DNA of 64,000 bases from NCBI GenBank assembly GCA_002102555.1, contig MCFL01000042.1, positions 148,874 to 212,873 on the forward strand, read 5' to 3'. Source of the DNA: Catenaria anguillulae PL171. Taxonomy: Eukaryota; Blastocladiomycota; Blastocladiomycetes; Blastocladiales; Catenariaceae. The notes below the pieces were generated by a model that saw nothing but the letters and a program-made list of their open reading frames with translations, made no database searches and was not told the DNA's origin. This document shows, one piece after another, positions 12,001 through 25,108 of this stretch (positions are counted from its first letter, which is position 1; every line of letters starts with the position of its first letter). The translations under genes and the position numbers were made by a program.

Positions 12001-14548
12001 TGATGCGGCACAGTGTCAAATGCTTTGGACTTGTCCTCTGAATACGCCCACAACTCCTCCTCAGCGTCGGCTGCTTGCGCTTGGGCAATAAGACCATGGA
12101 GAATGTCGATTGGGAGACGCGTGTCGGTACCCTTGAGCGCTGAGAATCGAGCACCACGCAACACTTGCTTTTCAACGGCCACATCTTGAATACGCCGCCA
12201 CATGACTGCATTGAACAGCTTGGATGCACATTCGAGTAGGGTGATGGGTCGCATGGCGTCAACGTCGCCTGTGTAGCCCTCTGCCTTTTTTGGCGTCAGG
12301 TAAATGACCCCATATCGCCACTCGCTCGGCACCCAGTCCGCCAAATACATGTCAGTGAACAAGCGCGCCAGGATTTTGTGCCCAATGGTTCCGAGTGCAG
12401 CGTAGTGGCGGTGTCGAAGTCCTGTTGCCCCGGGGCCTTGTCAATGTCTATAGAACACAAGACGTGAGCAATGTCCTCGGGTATAACCTCCTTCTCCACC
12501 CCATCCCACCACGATTCGTGGATCCAATGCAGTGGTTGCAATGCTCGGCGGATCGACGCTGGAGCCTGGTCTACGTTCCCATGTTCCTCTTGTCCGAAGC
12601 AGCCTTGCCAGTGAGCGGCTGTCGCATCCATGACCTCGCTCGGAAGCAGCTTGATGCCGTCTGCAGTCACTACCCGGTCCAGGCAGTTGGGTGGTCGTTT
12701 TCGCTCCATGACTGATCGCATGACAACCCCGGTCTTGACGCCAAACTTTTCCGTTCGCGAGGCCACTGCAGCGTCGATCTGCTCCCTTTTTGCCTTTGCC
12801 GTCTCTGTTGCTACAATCTCAAGCAGTCGTTCTTTTTCACGCACCAGGTCTTCATGCGAGGATTCCGTACCAAACGCTGGCGCCACTCGGCTGAGCGCAT
12901 CACGTTCTTTAACAGTCAAGTTAGTGGAAGGGTCGTCAAGCAAGCGTCGCAGCGCGCCGAGCGCCAATGCCGAATCCGTCTTGCTCTCTGGTGGCTTCAA
13001 AACAGATCCGTACGACTCGGAGGCACAACGCTTCTTGTGAGGCAATCGTGCACGGCTGGCAGCCAGATTACATTCTCAAACAGGTACCATCTGTGCCCAA
13101 TTGGCAGTGTTGGGTCGAGAACGGGCGGAAGTTGATCGTTGTTGCTGCTCCCGAGTGACTCGGCATCAACCCATGCTGGGAAGGTGTCGGCGTTGTCGAT
13201 TCGAATTCCCAGATCTGTGCACACTCTGGAGACGAACGCGGCCCATGACTTGCCAGTTAGACGGTTCTCATCGAGTACGTACCTGGCAGCCTCTTGTCGG
13301 GCTTGTTGCCGTAGGTGAGCAAGGTCACGGTCCAGTCGGAGCGCAAGTGCCGTTTGAAGAACAAGTCGCGCATGGTCAAAGCCCCGGGCGTTGACGATTG
13401 ACATGGCAAGGACGTCATGTGTGATGGTTGGCGAGACAAAGACACGGTCCAGGCGTCCACCAGCCTCGTGCGTGCTCACAGCCATATCCAGATGCACTGC
13501 AAGGTCCAGGAGCCCGTTTCCAAGCGCGACCGCCTCCAACGGGCGGCTTGCAGCGTCCTCCCGCTCGTTTGTGTCACCCGCAACCAGTAGCAGCTCGCCC
13601 CTTGCATCCGCCATCTCTATCTCAACTCGTAGGCGTTGGACCAGCGACGCACGAATGGTTGGGTCTTGAGGTGGCGCATAAATGCCAATAATGCGCAGCC
13701 GGAAGTCGCCACGGCCCTGGAGCGTGAACGCCATCATGTACCCGTCGTAAACAGACCATCTGCCAACGTAGCTCTCAAGTCTTGGGTCTATCGCAACCAA
13801 TACACCAGATCCCTGTGCACGTGAGTCGTCGTGTGTGACCTTGATCATCCATTCTTGGTCGAGCGCCGCACAGTTCAGCCCGCGGGCTCCCTTGTCGGAC
13901 AATTTGGTCTCCGTAGTTATCACAATGCCCACACGTTGTTGCTGTGCGTAGTTGAGGGTCTCGCCAAGTCGGTCGTGCGCTTGGGAGCCGCGGATGTTGG
14001 CGACTAGGATGTTGACAGGGTAATTGGCGTGTGTTGAGCGGGAATCAGCATCGATATTGTTGTAACTTGGTCGGAGTTTTGCAGTCTGTGGTTGCCGCCA
14101 ACGCGGTTTCCGTCTATTAGTAAAGATATTCTGCGACGAAGGTGAAGCAGTACCGAGAGCCATTGTTCGATCCGGTAAATCCGAGAAGCTGTTATGTCGG
14201 CCGGGTGGAGCCATTATTGAGCTTGGGGAATGTCAGCCGTTTGGTCGCCAGACTCCCTTGTCTCGCCAATCATGTCATGCGCTCCATGCTGCCGCGGTCG
14301 CAGTCGGTCTCGGCTTCTTGCAATGGCTCCGGTTCTGTCTGCACGGTGCGCTGGTGGGACTGGCGTCAATTCGCGGTCACGTCTCGAACTTTCTTCCTCG
14401 TCATCCGCCACCGTCCCTGTTTTCTGGCGCTTGCGTCCACGCGAGTCCTCTCTAGACAAATCCGAGTCAACTGACTCAGATCGACGTGCAGTCATCGGCC
14501 TCGCACCCTGCTTCGCCCGCATTTCCCTCGACTCACCGGGCGGCTCCG

Positions 14549-14895
14549 TGTTGGGGTACAGTCAGGTACGCATTCTGTTTTCGTCCCCTCGCTATCCCCT
14601 ACTGCTGTCTCTGCGCTTGTGGCGTAATCTTTCCTAGTCCTTCAATGCTTGCTGTTCATTTGACATGGTTCCCCCTCGCTTGTGCTCGAACGTTCTTGGC
14701 TCATTTTTGCATATTGTTTATGTTGTGCAACTGTGATGTGGTTGAGTGTTGATTTTTGGATTCTGTTACTCCTCTTCTGTTTACATCCTCTTTTCGCTTG
14801 TCTTGGATCTGTGACTTTCCTGCTCTTGTACCTTCTTTCAAGGCTTCAGTGTCGGTTTTCAGCTTCAATACATGTGGTAGTGTTCAAAAAAAAAA
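14549..14895 (+). mobile_element. LINE-1 copy c, 5'-truncated 3' UTR
   Basis: Plus-strand sequence matching the last stretch of LINE-1 (gggtacagtcaggtac through the end of ORF2 and the 3' UTR to tacatgtggtagtg) and ending in a 10-A tail at about 14,886-14,895. It lacks the GA tract seen in copies a and b. It abuts the 5' end of LINE-1a on the left and LINE-3 on the right. I see no target duplication. Confidence 0.8.
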
Positions 14896-16942
14896 GATGT
14901 CGTAAAACGCATTCCAGAGAAATGGCGATTCCACAGCTCCCTGTGGTATACCCCTGTACAGGTCAAAGCCGTCCTTGTTGCCATTCACCGTGATGACTGA
15001 TGCCGTCCTGTGTGTCAGTAGGTTGTCACAGTAGAAGTCAACAAATCGCTGAGGAAGTTTGATGCGTTCCAAGGCAAGGCGGACGAAGGAGTGAGGGACC
15101 ATGTCGAATGCCTTCGACTTGTCTTGGAGTAGGCCCAAAGCTCGTCCGCGGAACCAGCCGTCTGCGCTTGGCCCATCAGCCCGTGCAACACGTCAATTGG
15201 AAGGCGAGTGTCTGTGCCGCGCAGGGCAGAGAAACGCGCACCACGCAACACCCCATGCTCTGCTGCGACCGCCGTGATTCAAGACCAAAAGACCAAGTTG
15301 AGCAGTTTCGACGAGCATTCCAGCAGCGTAATGGGCCTCGTGTCGTCAACGCGACCCGTGTAGCCATCTGGTTTTTTGGGCGTGAGGTAAATCACTCCGT
15401 GGCGCCAGTTTGAAGGTACCCAATTCGCGGCATACATGTCCGAGAACAGGTCTGCTAAGAGTTGCTGCCCAATCCGTCCCAACGCCGTGTAGTGCCAGTA
15501 TTGGAGTTTCGTTTCGCCGGGGGCTTTGTCCACGTCCACTCGTGCAAGGACAGTTGCCACATCGCCAGCCTGACAGCATCGTGTACTGGTTGCCAAACGC
15601 TGTCCTCGACGTGGCTGATAGGTTGGATCGTTTGTCGTAGACTGTCAGGCGCAGAAGCGAGGTCACCAGGCTCTTGGTAATCAAACGCCTGCGATACTTG
15701 CTCCCGCACTGCCGCCTTCACCGCCATTGGGTCCAGAACAATGTCGTCATCACTCTAAATGCGGTCAATGGTGGCCGGCGCCCTCTGGCGATCGAGGTAT
15801 GACCGCAACACAGAGCCAGGTCAGGTCGAGAAGCGTTCAGCCTGTGCTTGGATTGCAACTTCAATCTTGCGAGCCGTAGCTGCTTTATGCTGGTCGCGCT
15901 GGTCGGCCAGCAGACGTGCACAGGTCGACTGCAATTGTTCCAAGGTCGCGGGAAATTCCAGTTCAGGTGCCACACCAGCAAGCAGAGCCTTGAGCTTTCA
16001 TCCACCATCTGTTCCGGGTCGACCATCAACAGGTTCACAACAGCAAGGGCCCTTGTCCGTTCCGAGGGCACCCGTGGTGGGCGAGCAATCTGTCCCGCAC
16101 CGCATCCTGCCCCACGGCGTCTGTGTGGAAGGCATGTGTGTGCAGCGTGGGACATGGCGATTTCAAAGGCTTTCCAGCGTTCGCGGATATCAACCGAACG
16201 GTCAGTCACCACAGCCATTTGTTCATCCATTGGGTCGTGTGCAGGGGCGTGAGGTGGCATGCAAGGTCAACCATCCCAATGGCGGTCAGGAGGGAATCTA
16301 ATGGTCGATGGCGGGCATCGTCGCGCTCTTTGAAGTCCCTAAGCGCCATGAAGAGCTCACTGCGTTTGTCGGCACCTGCCACTTCGCCTCGGATGCATTG
16401 CACAAGCTGGCTGCGAATTTGATTGTGGCTTGGCGGCGCATGCAGGCCCACTACTCGTAGCTTGAAGCCCTCCCGCCCTTGGATTGTGAACGATACAAGA
16501 TACCCCGAGTACACTTGCCACCGACCAACAAATGCCGCAACGGGCTCGTGCATTGCAACCAGGACTCCCGACCCATTCGGCCGGCTTTCATCATGTGCTA
16601 CCCTGATAATCCATTCTTGCTCCAGTCGGTCGTCGTTGTGCAGCGCCATTACTCCTTTTGTGCCAATCTTTGTTTCCGTGAGAATCACAATTCCCGTGCC
16701 CAGTTGAGTTGCTCGGTTCAGGGTTGTAATCAAGCGATTGTGTGCTATGGAGCCGCCAATGTTTGCAGCCAAGATATGCGAGGGGTATTTAGGGGAGTGT
16801 TGTTATTGTCGTAGCGTGATTTTGAATGTATCTGAGCTGTTGTTTGTGTCTGAGTCTGACTTCCAATCGTTACACCTGCAGTTTTGCCCCGCCGCCATGG
16901 TTTGGCAGCGGGATCGGTTGAGACAAGAGGGGCTCCTATCAT
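14896..16942 (-). pseudogene. LINE-3 ORF2 remnant (endonuclease and reverse transcriptase)
   Basis: ORF2 starts with ATG at 16,942, overlapping the ORF1 stop (ATGA). The APE-type endonuclease follows (ANIGGSIAHNRLITTLNRAT with TETKIG, about 16,770-16,210). Reverse transcriptase blocks lie near 15,400-14,900, including DKSKAFDMVPHSF and GIPQGAVESPFLWNAFYD. Several frameshifts split it, and the catalytic YIDD block and everything after it are lost. No function is expected. Confidence 0.8.
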
Positions 16943-18239
16943 TGAGGAGAGGCACTACTCTGCGTTCCAGTGTTAGGCGAAAACCCGAGCGGTGCCGAGA
17001 GTGTGCGTGGCAAGCTTAGATCAAGCGTTGCTACCAGACTTGAGCTCGCGGTCCCTGACTCTGTACCACTAGGTAGAAAGATGGCCGACATGGAGGCTGC
17101 CCTGTCGTGTAACTTCGGGCGGTTGGTCGCGCGGTACGGCGCTGGGCCTCGGAATGAGTCTTCCGTTAAAGTCGGGTACGATTTGGCTCTCAATTTGCTG
17201 TTGATCAGTGCTTCCAGCGAGGCGATGAGTGTCTGGCCAACCGTGCTAACTTCGGCCGCCATTTTATCTGAGAGAATTCCAGCGACCTCCTGGGCCACCG
17301 CTGTTGTTGCTCGTTGAGACGATTGCTCCAGTCGCACGTTGTCCTCCCCATCGACGTCCATGTTGTTGCGAATTCCGCTTTGGCCCACCAGCTTCGTGAG
17401 ATTGAGGACCGCCTCGCGCAGAAGCGAAACTTGTTCAATTTGTTCCCGCCACACTCGCTTCTCCTCCTCGTGCTTGTCCTGCTGCTCCTTGAACAGTTGC
17501 ATGAAACGCCGTTCTTGGGCCTTTGAGTCAGCGCGCATGATTTCGACAAAGCCGGCCATGGTCAAGTCGGCACCCCTATTGGCTGCCAATCCCTCACGCT
17601 GTTGTTGTTGTTGGCCGCCTCCATTGCCCCGTTGTCCGGCAACAACCGCTCCTTGTCCAGCACCAGCCGCTCCCGGCCTGTTCTTTTGAGGCATCACCCC
17701 TGCTGCTGCCGCCTGTGCAAATGGGACCCCGGGTTGCACGCGGGGATTCGCTGCTCCTTGCCCATGCTGCCTCTGTTGTTGCCGAGCGGGGAAGATGTCA
17801 CGCGCACGTTCGCGTTGGATCCGTTGCCGTTCACCGCAATTAGTTGACAGGTGATCGGGGGAGTAGCACGCGCCACAGAGCTTTGTTTCACGTCCAAAGT
17901 ACCGCAAGCAGAGGCCAATGAGAGAGTGGTGTCCGTTGAATTCTAGCCTTTGCGCCTTGTCTTCTGGGTTGTCCAATAACCAATGCACAATCGAGAAATG
18001 CCGGCCACGGTTGTTGTCTGTGCGGATCACCTTGCCTGCAAATTTTTGGCGGTCAATGACAGCAAGTGCGTCCTTTGGCACGATAATTGTGAGTGTGCGT
18101 GCAGCGTCCTCGAATTGTGACTTCCAATCCGCTATGGCCCGATATGCCGACAGGTAGTTGCGACCGACGAAAACAGGCTTGCTGGCCAAGGCGTCCTCCA
18201 TGTCTGCTTCGCTCTCAAACGACACCCTCATGAAGCGGC
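16939..18239 (-). CDS. LINE-3 ORF1 protein, 5'-truncated
   Basis: Open for 430 residues from an internal Met at 18,231 to the stop at 16,939. It has a CCHC knuckle (CGACYSPDHLSTNC) near residue 140, then a glutamine- and glycine-rich stretch, then a helical segment with coiled-coil character. In this LINE class ORF1 is the RNA-binding particle protein. The true start is lost at the gypsy LTR boundary. Confidence 0.75.
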
Positions 18240-18452
18240 TGTTGGCGTGCTTGCATAGGTAAGACTAGAAGGTCATCAAGCACGGGTAGTATATAATACT
18301 AAACGACCCAGAATTATCTGGAGAGCTAACCATGGGTTGGTGCCCAACTGCTGGGTCACGGATCACAAACACAAACACACAACAACTCAATAACTCATCA
18401 CATGCACACACGTGAACGGCATACACATACACTCTCCTACACAACCCCAACA
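18240..18452 (-). repeat. Chromovirus 3' LTR
   Basis: 213-bp copy next to LINE-3. Directly inside it, in element sense, is the polypurine tract. Confidence 0.92.
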
Positions 18453-18464
18453 TCATCCCCTCCC
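18453..18464 (-). other. Chromovirus polypurine tract
   Basis: On the minus strand gggaggggatga immediately precedes the 3' LTR, as expected for the plus-strand primer. Confidence 0.7.
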
Positions 18465-18579
18465 AGCGGTAGCGATACTCTGGAGGTGAAGAACTCTTCC
18501 AATCATAAATCAAACCGGCGACCAAGCATGACGCGACGCGTCTTCTTCTTTGGTTCCGACTCGGGCTCGCCCGCTTTGG

Positions 18580-18760
18580 TCTTGCCTGGTGTTGGCAACG
18601 GACGGTCCTTGGCAGCTTGAGTCGCCCAGTACTTGACAATGATTTCCTCAGTATCAAACTGCGACGCGTGTTCCCATGTAGCGTCCTCGAGTGGGTAGCC
18701 TGCCCACTTGATCAAGTATGAGTACGACTTGTCCTTGCACACACGGTGGTCCAACAACTT
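18580..18760 (-). pseudogene. Chromodomain at the end of the chromovirus integrase (fossil)
   Basis: Encodes a chromodomain-type segment including YLIKWAGYPLEDATWE, which places the element among chromoviruses. In that group the domain tethers integrase to modified histones and biases insertion toward heterochromatin. That role here is inference from the family. Confidence 0.85.
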
Positions 18761-21700
18761 TTCGACCACAAACGACTCGGCGGAAATGTTGCCTTCCAGA
18801 GAAACCAAACGCAGCTGGTCGGCGGGAGCGCGCTGTGCTACAATGTCACCAGTGCGATCCCTGAGCAGGTATGCGCCGCCAGCATTCCGCCGAACCACCG
18901 TGTACGGGCCCTCAAACTTGGGCTCCATGTTGCTTCCCTTGACAACGACCTTGCGCATGACGAGCGCGCCTGGTGGGAATTCCTCGTGCACAATCCGATG
19001 CGACTTGATGAACTGCTCATATGCCCTCTTGGAGTAATGCTGTGAGCGCTCAGCAACGGCGGGCCAAACAACACGGGCCATATGCTCAGCCAAGCGGCCC
19101 AACTCGTCAAAGGTGACGGGTTTCTTTGCGTCCGGCCAGGATGACGCGGACGGCGGGACTGGTGCGCGCGCAGACATGAGCGAGAATGGCGTTGATCCAT
19201 GGCGACGGTGCACGGTCTGGTTGTACCAAAATTGGACAGCCTTGAGGCGGTCGGGCCACTCAGGGACATTGCCCTTGACCTCGGCAAAGAGCTTGGTCTT
19301 GATGGTCCGGACAAGACGCTCGGCGCGCCATTGGCCTTTGCGTTGTATGCCGTAATCTTGCGGTGTTCAAAGCCCAGTTTGGAGGACAAGTGGGCAATTA
19401 CCGCGTTGTCAAACTCGCCGCCATTGTCTGATTGGATGATGGCGGGAATCCCAAAGTCACAGCAGAGCTTGTACAAACGGTCACCGACCTCCTCGGCACG
19501 CTTGGACTTGAGCGGGTACAGCCACGCGAAACGGGTGGCAATGTCAATGACGAGCAAAGCGTAGTTGAAACCATCCAGAGTCATGTTGCACGTGAACAGG
19601 TCGATCGCGAGATGATCCATGGGCAGTGCGGCGTGAATCATTTGCGGCGGGTGGTAGCCGCGCGTCCGGACTGTGTGCCGCTGACAATCGATGCATTGCT
19701 GGGCATAGTTGCGGCAGTCGCGGAGCATGTTTGGCCAGTACTTGCCATCGTGAATGAGCCGTGACTTGAGCGCAAGTCCCGACGCATGACCGTGAGCATG
19801 GGCAGACGTAAGGGCGGCTTGGCGCTCCTCAACCGGGGTGATCGGTCCGTCATGTTGCCCATCAAGCACGTCGGTGAGCTGTGGCTGTTGGTTTGCGTCG
19901 ACGGCAGCCAGGACGAGATCGGCGTACTCGTTGCAAAATGCTGGGCGAATGGGGCCGAGCTTGATTGGCAATGCTTCGTGCGCGAATGCTTCCCTGACAA
20001 GGATTTGCTGCAACATCCCAGACGCTCCCTCGGACCAGTCGAGTGGCTCGACAAACTCGGCGGCAAGCGAGTAATCCGCCTTGCTTCCACGCGCTTCTTG
20101 CACATCCAACAAGGTGTCCATGGCTTTGGTCTCCCGACGAGTCTCCTCGGGCGACTTGTTGTCCCAAATGATCGACTCCGCCAGCAGGGCGGCCACTTGG
20201 TCGACATGCATGTCGACAGGCTCCAAACCCTCTTGCTCCTCGTCGTCAATCTCCATGAAATCCTCGTTGACCTCCTCGGCAATGGCCGAAACAACCTCTT
20301 GAACCTGCTCGTCGAGCGATTGTGCCTGAGCCCCACCCCCTCCCAAGCTTGCGTCCACCTGAATTGGAGACGAGTGAATGTCGAAACGGGTCTTGAAGTC
20401 GCTGTATGCGGCCGCGCCGTCCGTGGGTACCGGATAAAGGCGTGATAAGCAATCGGGCAGGACATTGAGGATGCCGGGGATGTGCACAACATCAAACGGC
20501 AACTCGAGCAACTTGTCGAGCCAGTTTTCGAGCATGGGCGTGAGCTTGGGCTGCGAAAAAAATGTGTTGGAGCGCCTCGTGGTTTGTGAAAAGGGTGAAC
20601 CGGCGACCCGAAACAAAGTAACGGAACTTATCAAGCGCGAAAATGATGGCACGGAGCTCCTTGCGGGTGGCAGAGTAGTTGCGCTCCGACTTGGAGAGGG
20701 CCCTCGAGGCCATGGTGATGTATCTGGGTTCGTCACACGATCCCTGGAACAGTACGGCGCCAACGCCCACATTGGAGGCGTCTGTGGCGACAAAGAATGG
20801 CTCGTCCTACTTGGGTGCATGCAGCACTGGCGCCGATGCAATCATGTGCTTGAGCGTGTTGAACGCATCCTCGCACTCGATGGTCCAGTCGTCGTTTGTG
20901 ATGACGGTCGCGAATTGTAACGCGTCAAGTGGAGCGGCGACAGTGGCCATGTTGATCATAAAGTGCCGCAGGTAATTGACGGTTCCAAGGAGCGACTGCA
21001 CCTGCTTGCCAGTCGTGGGGCGTTCCAAACCCTGGATGTCAATGATCTTGGCCGGCGCAGGGCGAATCGCGCCGTTGCCGATCACATGGCCAAGGTAATG
21101 GATCTTGGGACGGTACCAGTGGCACTTGGACGTTTTGATGCGGAGGTTGAACTGGTTGAGGCGGTGCATGACTTCAATCAAATGAATTGTGTGCTCCTCG
21201 ACCGACATGCTGAAAATGACAAGATCGTCAATGTACACGCGAACGTAGGGCAAGTCGGCAAAGATGGACTGCATGACCCGCTGGAATTGCGACGACAATG
21301 CCTTGAGGCCGAATGGTGCCCGCTTGAAGCGGTACTGCACACCTTGCCATTTGAAACAAAGGTACTTGCGAGAACGGCCAGAAACGCGGAATTGGTGGAA
21401 CGACGCATAAAGATCAATGGACGAAAACACCTTGGCGGCGCATGCCTCGTCGAGATGGTCAAAGATGAGCGGAAGAGCGTGCGAGTCGTCGGGAGTAATG
21501 TTGTTGATGACACGCGGGTCCAGGCAAACACGATAGCCAGTGTGGTTACCCCGCGCATCCTTCTTCTCCACCACCACCAAATTCAAATTCCATGGCGACT
21601 CAAACTCGTTACGCTCAATCACATCCTCATCCACTCACGTGCCCACCTGCCCTTCCACGACAACATTCTTTTCGTGCGTGAATTGGCACTCCCGCTCATG

Positions 21701-24700
21701 CACGGGGCGTTCTTTGCCTGGCAGAATGTTGACATCGACCGTGGACAGCGGGTGGGTGCAAGCATTGCCCTTTGGAATGGACGCGTTCTCGTCGATCAGG
21801 CGCTGGACGTTGTCTGGGAGCGCACGATGAGCGATGGTTGATCCTCAAAGGGGTCTTCAATCCAGATGGACGCGGTCCGCTCGGTCCAATTTCACGGATC
21901 GAGCGCGGGCTGTGCCTGAGGCTGTTGATCCAACAAATCAAACGACACGAGATCGACCGTTGAAGCGAAGGAGCGTATCGACAATGCCGAGGCATGGCGA
22001 CAGGCCGCCGATCCCACGGATGGCCATGGGCTCGGGCGGCGGTCGAACGTGGTCGCGGAAATGGTTGGCATATTGCTTGGGAGTACATTGCGGTCACTGC
22101 CCGTGTCCAAGCGACACGTGAGCGTGGTCGGGGTGAGCGCCTTGAATTGTAAACGGCCGGTCGATGCATGGAGCTGATCATGCAGCTCAGAATCAGGTGG
22201 ACAGTTGAGGCGCGGGCCTGAACGGCGGACCGCAATCACTGGCGACAGCTCGGCATTCACCTCAATTCGCTTTGGTGAAGCAGAACGAGTATCATGGGCA
22301 ACAATTGGTGTATTTCTTGCAACAACACGTTCACAGGCGGATCAGCAGCCGAGGGCTTGCGCTGGTCAGCCGGCGGATTGCCCGATACCACTGCACAAAT
22401 GTCCTGCGACTCAACCAATTGGTCCTTGAGCTCGTCGTGGTTTGCTGGCAGCTTGCCCGATACCATTGACAAAACTCTGTGCGTTGCAAGAATGCCAACA
22501 GGGGACGTCAGCTTTGTCCGCATGACAATTGCGGGTGCAATGGTGTTGCACGTACATTCTTCAATCGCATCATGCATGGTCTCGTCGGCGGTGGCAACCA
22601 AATTGGACGTGCCAGCCAAGACTCGGTCGAATTCCGTTCCACGCTGCTCCTCACCGCCATTCAAGGATGACGGATCAGGCAAGGGTGAGGTTTGACCAGC
22701 CCTGACCGGGTTCCTGTTGCCAACAGCCTCCTCCAAAGCACTCTGCACTGGCACCTCGTCTCCCCCCTCACAGACCCAAACAATGCGCCGGCCAACAGAG
22801 ACTGCGTTCCTCTTGATCCTGGCCAACACCTCGGTATCCAAATGATCCGAGAAACCTCGCGCAAACGAGGGGGACAAGTGTGCCCACGAGCAAAGGAACG
22901 CATCGGCCACCGTGGCCATTCGTACACCCTCAAAATCCTGATCGCTTGCCACGGCGTCCATGAATGCCTTGATACGGCGCATGTACTCGAGCGGCTCGGA
23001 CAGCTCGGCCTTCTCAAACTTGGCCATGAGGCCATCGAGGAATGCGGCGCCGGTGCCCTCGTCGATGATCTTGGCCAATGAGCCAAAGTCGTGCTCGTTT
23101 TCAGGCAAGGCCAAACGAGCGTGGCCAAACACTCGGCCAAACTTGTTGTAGGCTGTGATCTTGTTGCACTTGACAGTCGGATGGTTGGGAATTTCCGACA
23201 CGTCTAGATCCGAGGCCATGGAGCAGGCCGCACAATCATGCTCGATAAAACGAATGCGCATTTGCTGGGCTTCGGCCTTGGTTGGCGAGCGTGGCGTTGC
23301 TGCACCACGGCCCTGCCTGCGCTTCTTGCTGGGCGGCGGGAGAATTGCTCGTCAGCGGCATCCTGCTCGCGCGCTTGTTGCCAGCATTAGCCGACGCATT
23401 GTCGGCGATCCAGCCCTCAAGCACCAACACGTCGGCGGGGCGAGCTGAGTTTGCTGCTGCGCCTTGCTGCTGATGGCCATGATCGGCCGTGCTACTTGTA
23501 TGCCCGTTCTGCGCAGTGTACTTGTTGGTGTAGCCGCCACGGTAACCACCGCGATGCCCACCACGGTATCCGCCACCATGGGATGATGAGCCTGAATGGT
23601 TTTGCGAACCATCCTTGGCGCTCTGCGTCTGCGCACCATCCTTGTTGTCGGTCGGCGACTTGCTCGAGCTCGTGGTGCTCGACTTGGCATTGTTTTGCAC
23701 TTTGGGATAGAACCCGATTGGTGTGCCAATGAGGTGGCGGAACATGGAAGGTTCGATGCGCGGGAATACGCGGTTGTTGAGTTCGCGGAGCACAGTGCGG
23801 ATGTCCGTCGAGGTGTTGTCGGCCGCCTCAAACCAAGTGGTCTTGACCTCGGTCGGCCAGATCGAGGCAATGACGCCAATGACGATATTCTTGACAATGG
23901 GCGAGCGCCAAAGGGGGTTGTCCTCGGGATGCGTGCCTCGGGCAAGTACACGAGCAATGCCAGTGAAACAGCGATGATGTAGTCGGCGACCGTTTTGCCC
24001 TCCACCGGCAACACATCCTGGAACGCCATCCGTTGCGCATGGCGCTTGGGCCAGTCGAGAGTGTCCAACAGGCGGCGGAACAGCTCGCCCTCATCCAAAT
24101 CGTTCGGAAAACGTGAAATGTCGGCGCGGGCGCGCTCGGAGAAGTACCGAATGCTGCGCTTGAGATTGGCCACCATCGTGTCTTGGTGGTTACCCGCCCG
24201 CAAACGCAATTGTGCCACCAACTCGGCGACCGTCTCGGCTCGCTCAAAGGTCATGCGGGCGAGCGCCGAGGGAATCGATTGACCAGCTGGAATGTACACC
24301 AGCGGGTTGTTGGTTGCTTCTTTGTCGGCATCCTTGTTAGGCGGCGCAGCGAATGGGTCGCGGGCTTTGCCTTTGGCGGCGAGCTGCTCAAGGATCGGAG
24401 CGAGCTTGTCGAGGTACTTCTGGTAGCGCGAGACGCCTCGCTCCAAGGGTTTGATGCGGGCGTCCACATCGATCGTGGGGTCCGCCTCGTAGTCGCGCTC
24501 AAGTTGGTCTTGCTGCTCCTCTAGTTGCTGATTGCTGCCTGGCATAGTACTGCTTGGCCCGCAGCAGAACCGTTGAGTTGGGCGTCACCAGTTCGGTGTT
24601 GGTGAGTTTGATGGCTTGGCGCTCGAAGAAGCGCTCGCTGGCAGCGTCGCCCACCGATTGCAACCATTCAAGGATGGCGTGGGGCTCGAGGGCACCGATA

Positions 24701-24898
24701 TTGTCGATTTGCTGATCCGTCAAGTCGGCCATTGTTGTTGAAAGTGCGACGTTGAGCGAGACGAAAGTGTGGTTGGATTTGTGGCCGATGGAATGAGTCG
24801 GCAATGAGTGGAGCTAAGCGACGATGGATGGGGCTAAGCGACGACGGCCAGGTTGTTGTGTGCTGGGAACTTCTGTTGGCAGAACTTGATGAAAAAAA

Positions 24899-25108
24899 TG
24901 TTGGCGTGCTTGCATAGGTAAGACTAGAAGGTCATCAAGCACCGGTAGTATATACTAAACGACCCAGAATTATCTGAAGAGCTAACCATGGGTTCGTGCC
25001 CAACTGCTGGGTCACGGATCACAAACACAAACACACAACAACTCAATAACTCATCACATGCACACACGTGAACGGCATACACATACACTCTCCTACACAA
25101 CCCCAACA
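24899..25108 (-). repeat. Chromovirus 5' LTR
   Basis: 210-bp copy abutting a LINE-2 ORF1 at 25,109. Confidence 0.92.

Larger units (their letters stand above)
42..14548 (-). mobile_element. LINE-1 copy a, 5'-truncated, split by a copia element
   Basis: Minus-strand non-LTR retrotransposon seen as 42-858 and 9,073-14,548, with the copia element at 859-9,072 inserted between. Its order from right to left is ORF1 C-terminus (to 14,214), ORF2 endonuclease (about 14,214-13,000), reverse transcriptase (about 12,700-11,400), RNase H and zinc motif (about 10,200-9,200), ORF2 end (stop at 368) and the 3' UTR with a GA tract. It matches the full-length LINE-1b at 41,319-49,271 throughout. ORF2 is broken into at least five frame segments, so this copy is dead. 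The 5' part of ORF1 is missing beyond 14,548. The LINE 3' end lies left of the window or is masked by the SINE at 1-41. Confidence 0.9.
14896..18239 (-). mobile_element. LINE-3, truncated at both ends
   Basis: Minus-strand non-LTR element related to LINE-1 in its endonuclease and reverse transcriptase but clearly a separate family, with a different ORF1. The 5' end is cut by the gypsy LTR at 18,240. The 3' half (end of reverse transcriptase, RNase H, 3' UTR) is missing at 14,895, where a LINE-1 tail begins. It may continue beyond the left window edge if LINE-1a was inserted into it. Confidence 0.82.
18240..25108 (-). mobile_element. Ty3/gypsy chromovirus (fossil)
   Basis: LTRs at 18,240-18,452 (213 bp) and 24,899-25,108 (210 bp) both have TGTTGG...CCAACA ends. 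They differ by three substitutions and one 3-bp indel, so the element is fairly young. Sense order, right to left, is gag (about 24,750-22,300), protease region, reverse transcriptase (about 21,640-20,810, catalytic YIDDLVIF), RNase H, integrase (HHCC near 19,800, core near 19,600-19,400) and a C-terminal chromodomain. It is broken, with roughly five to eight disruptions. The flanks are gcggc on the left and agcag on the right, so no 5-bp target duplication is visible. Confidence 0.92.

Noticed and set aside
9073-14895. Twin-priming inversion of a single LINE-1
   Set aside because: The plus-strand piece is the 3' UTR with its own poly(A), and the minus-strand copy has its own 3' part at 42-858. 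They cannot be two halves of one insertion.
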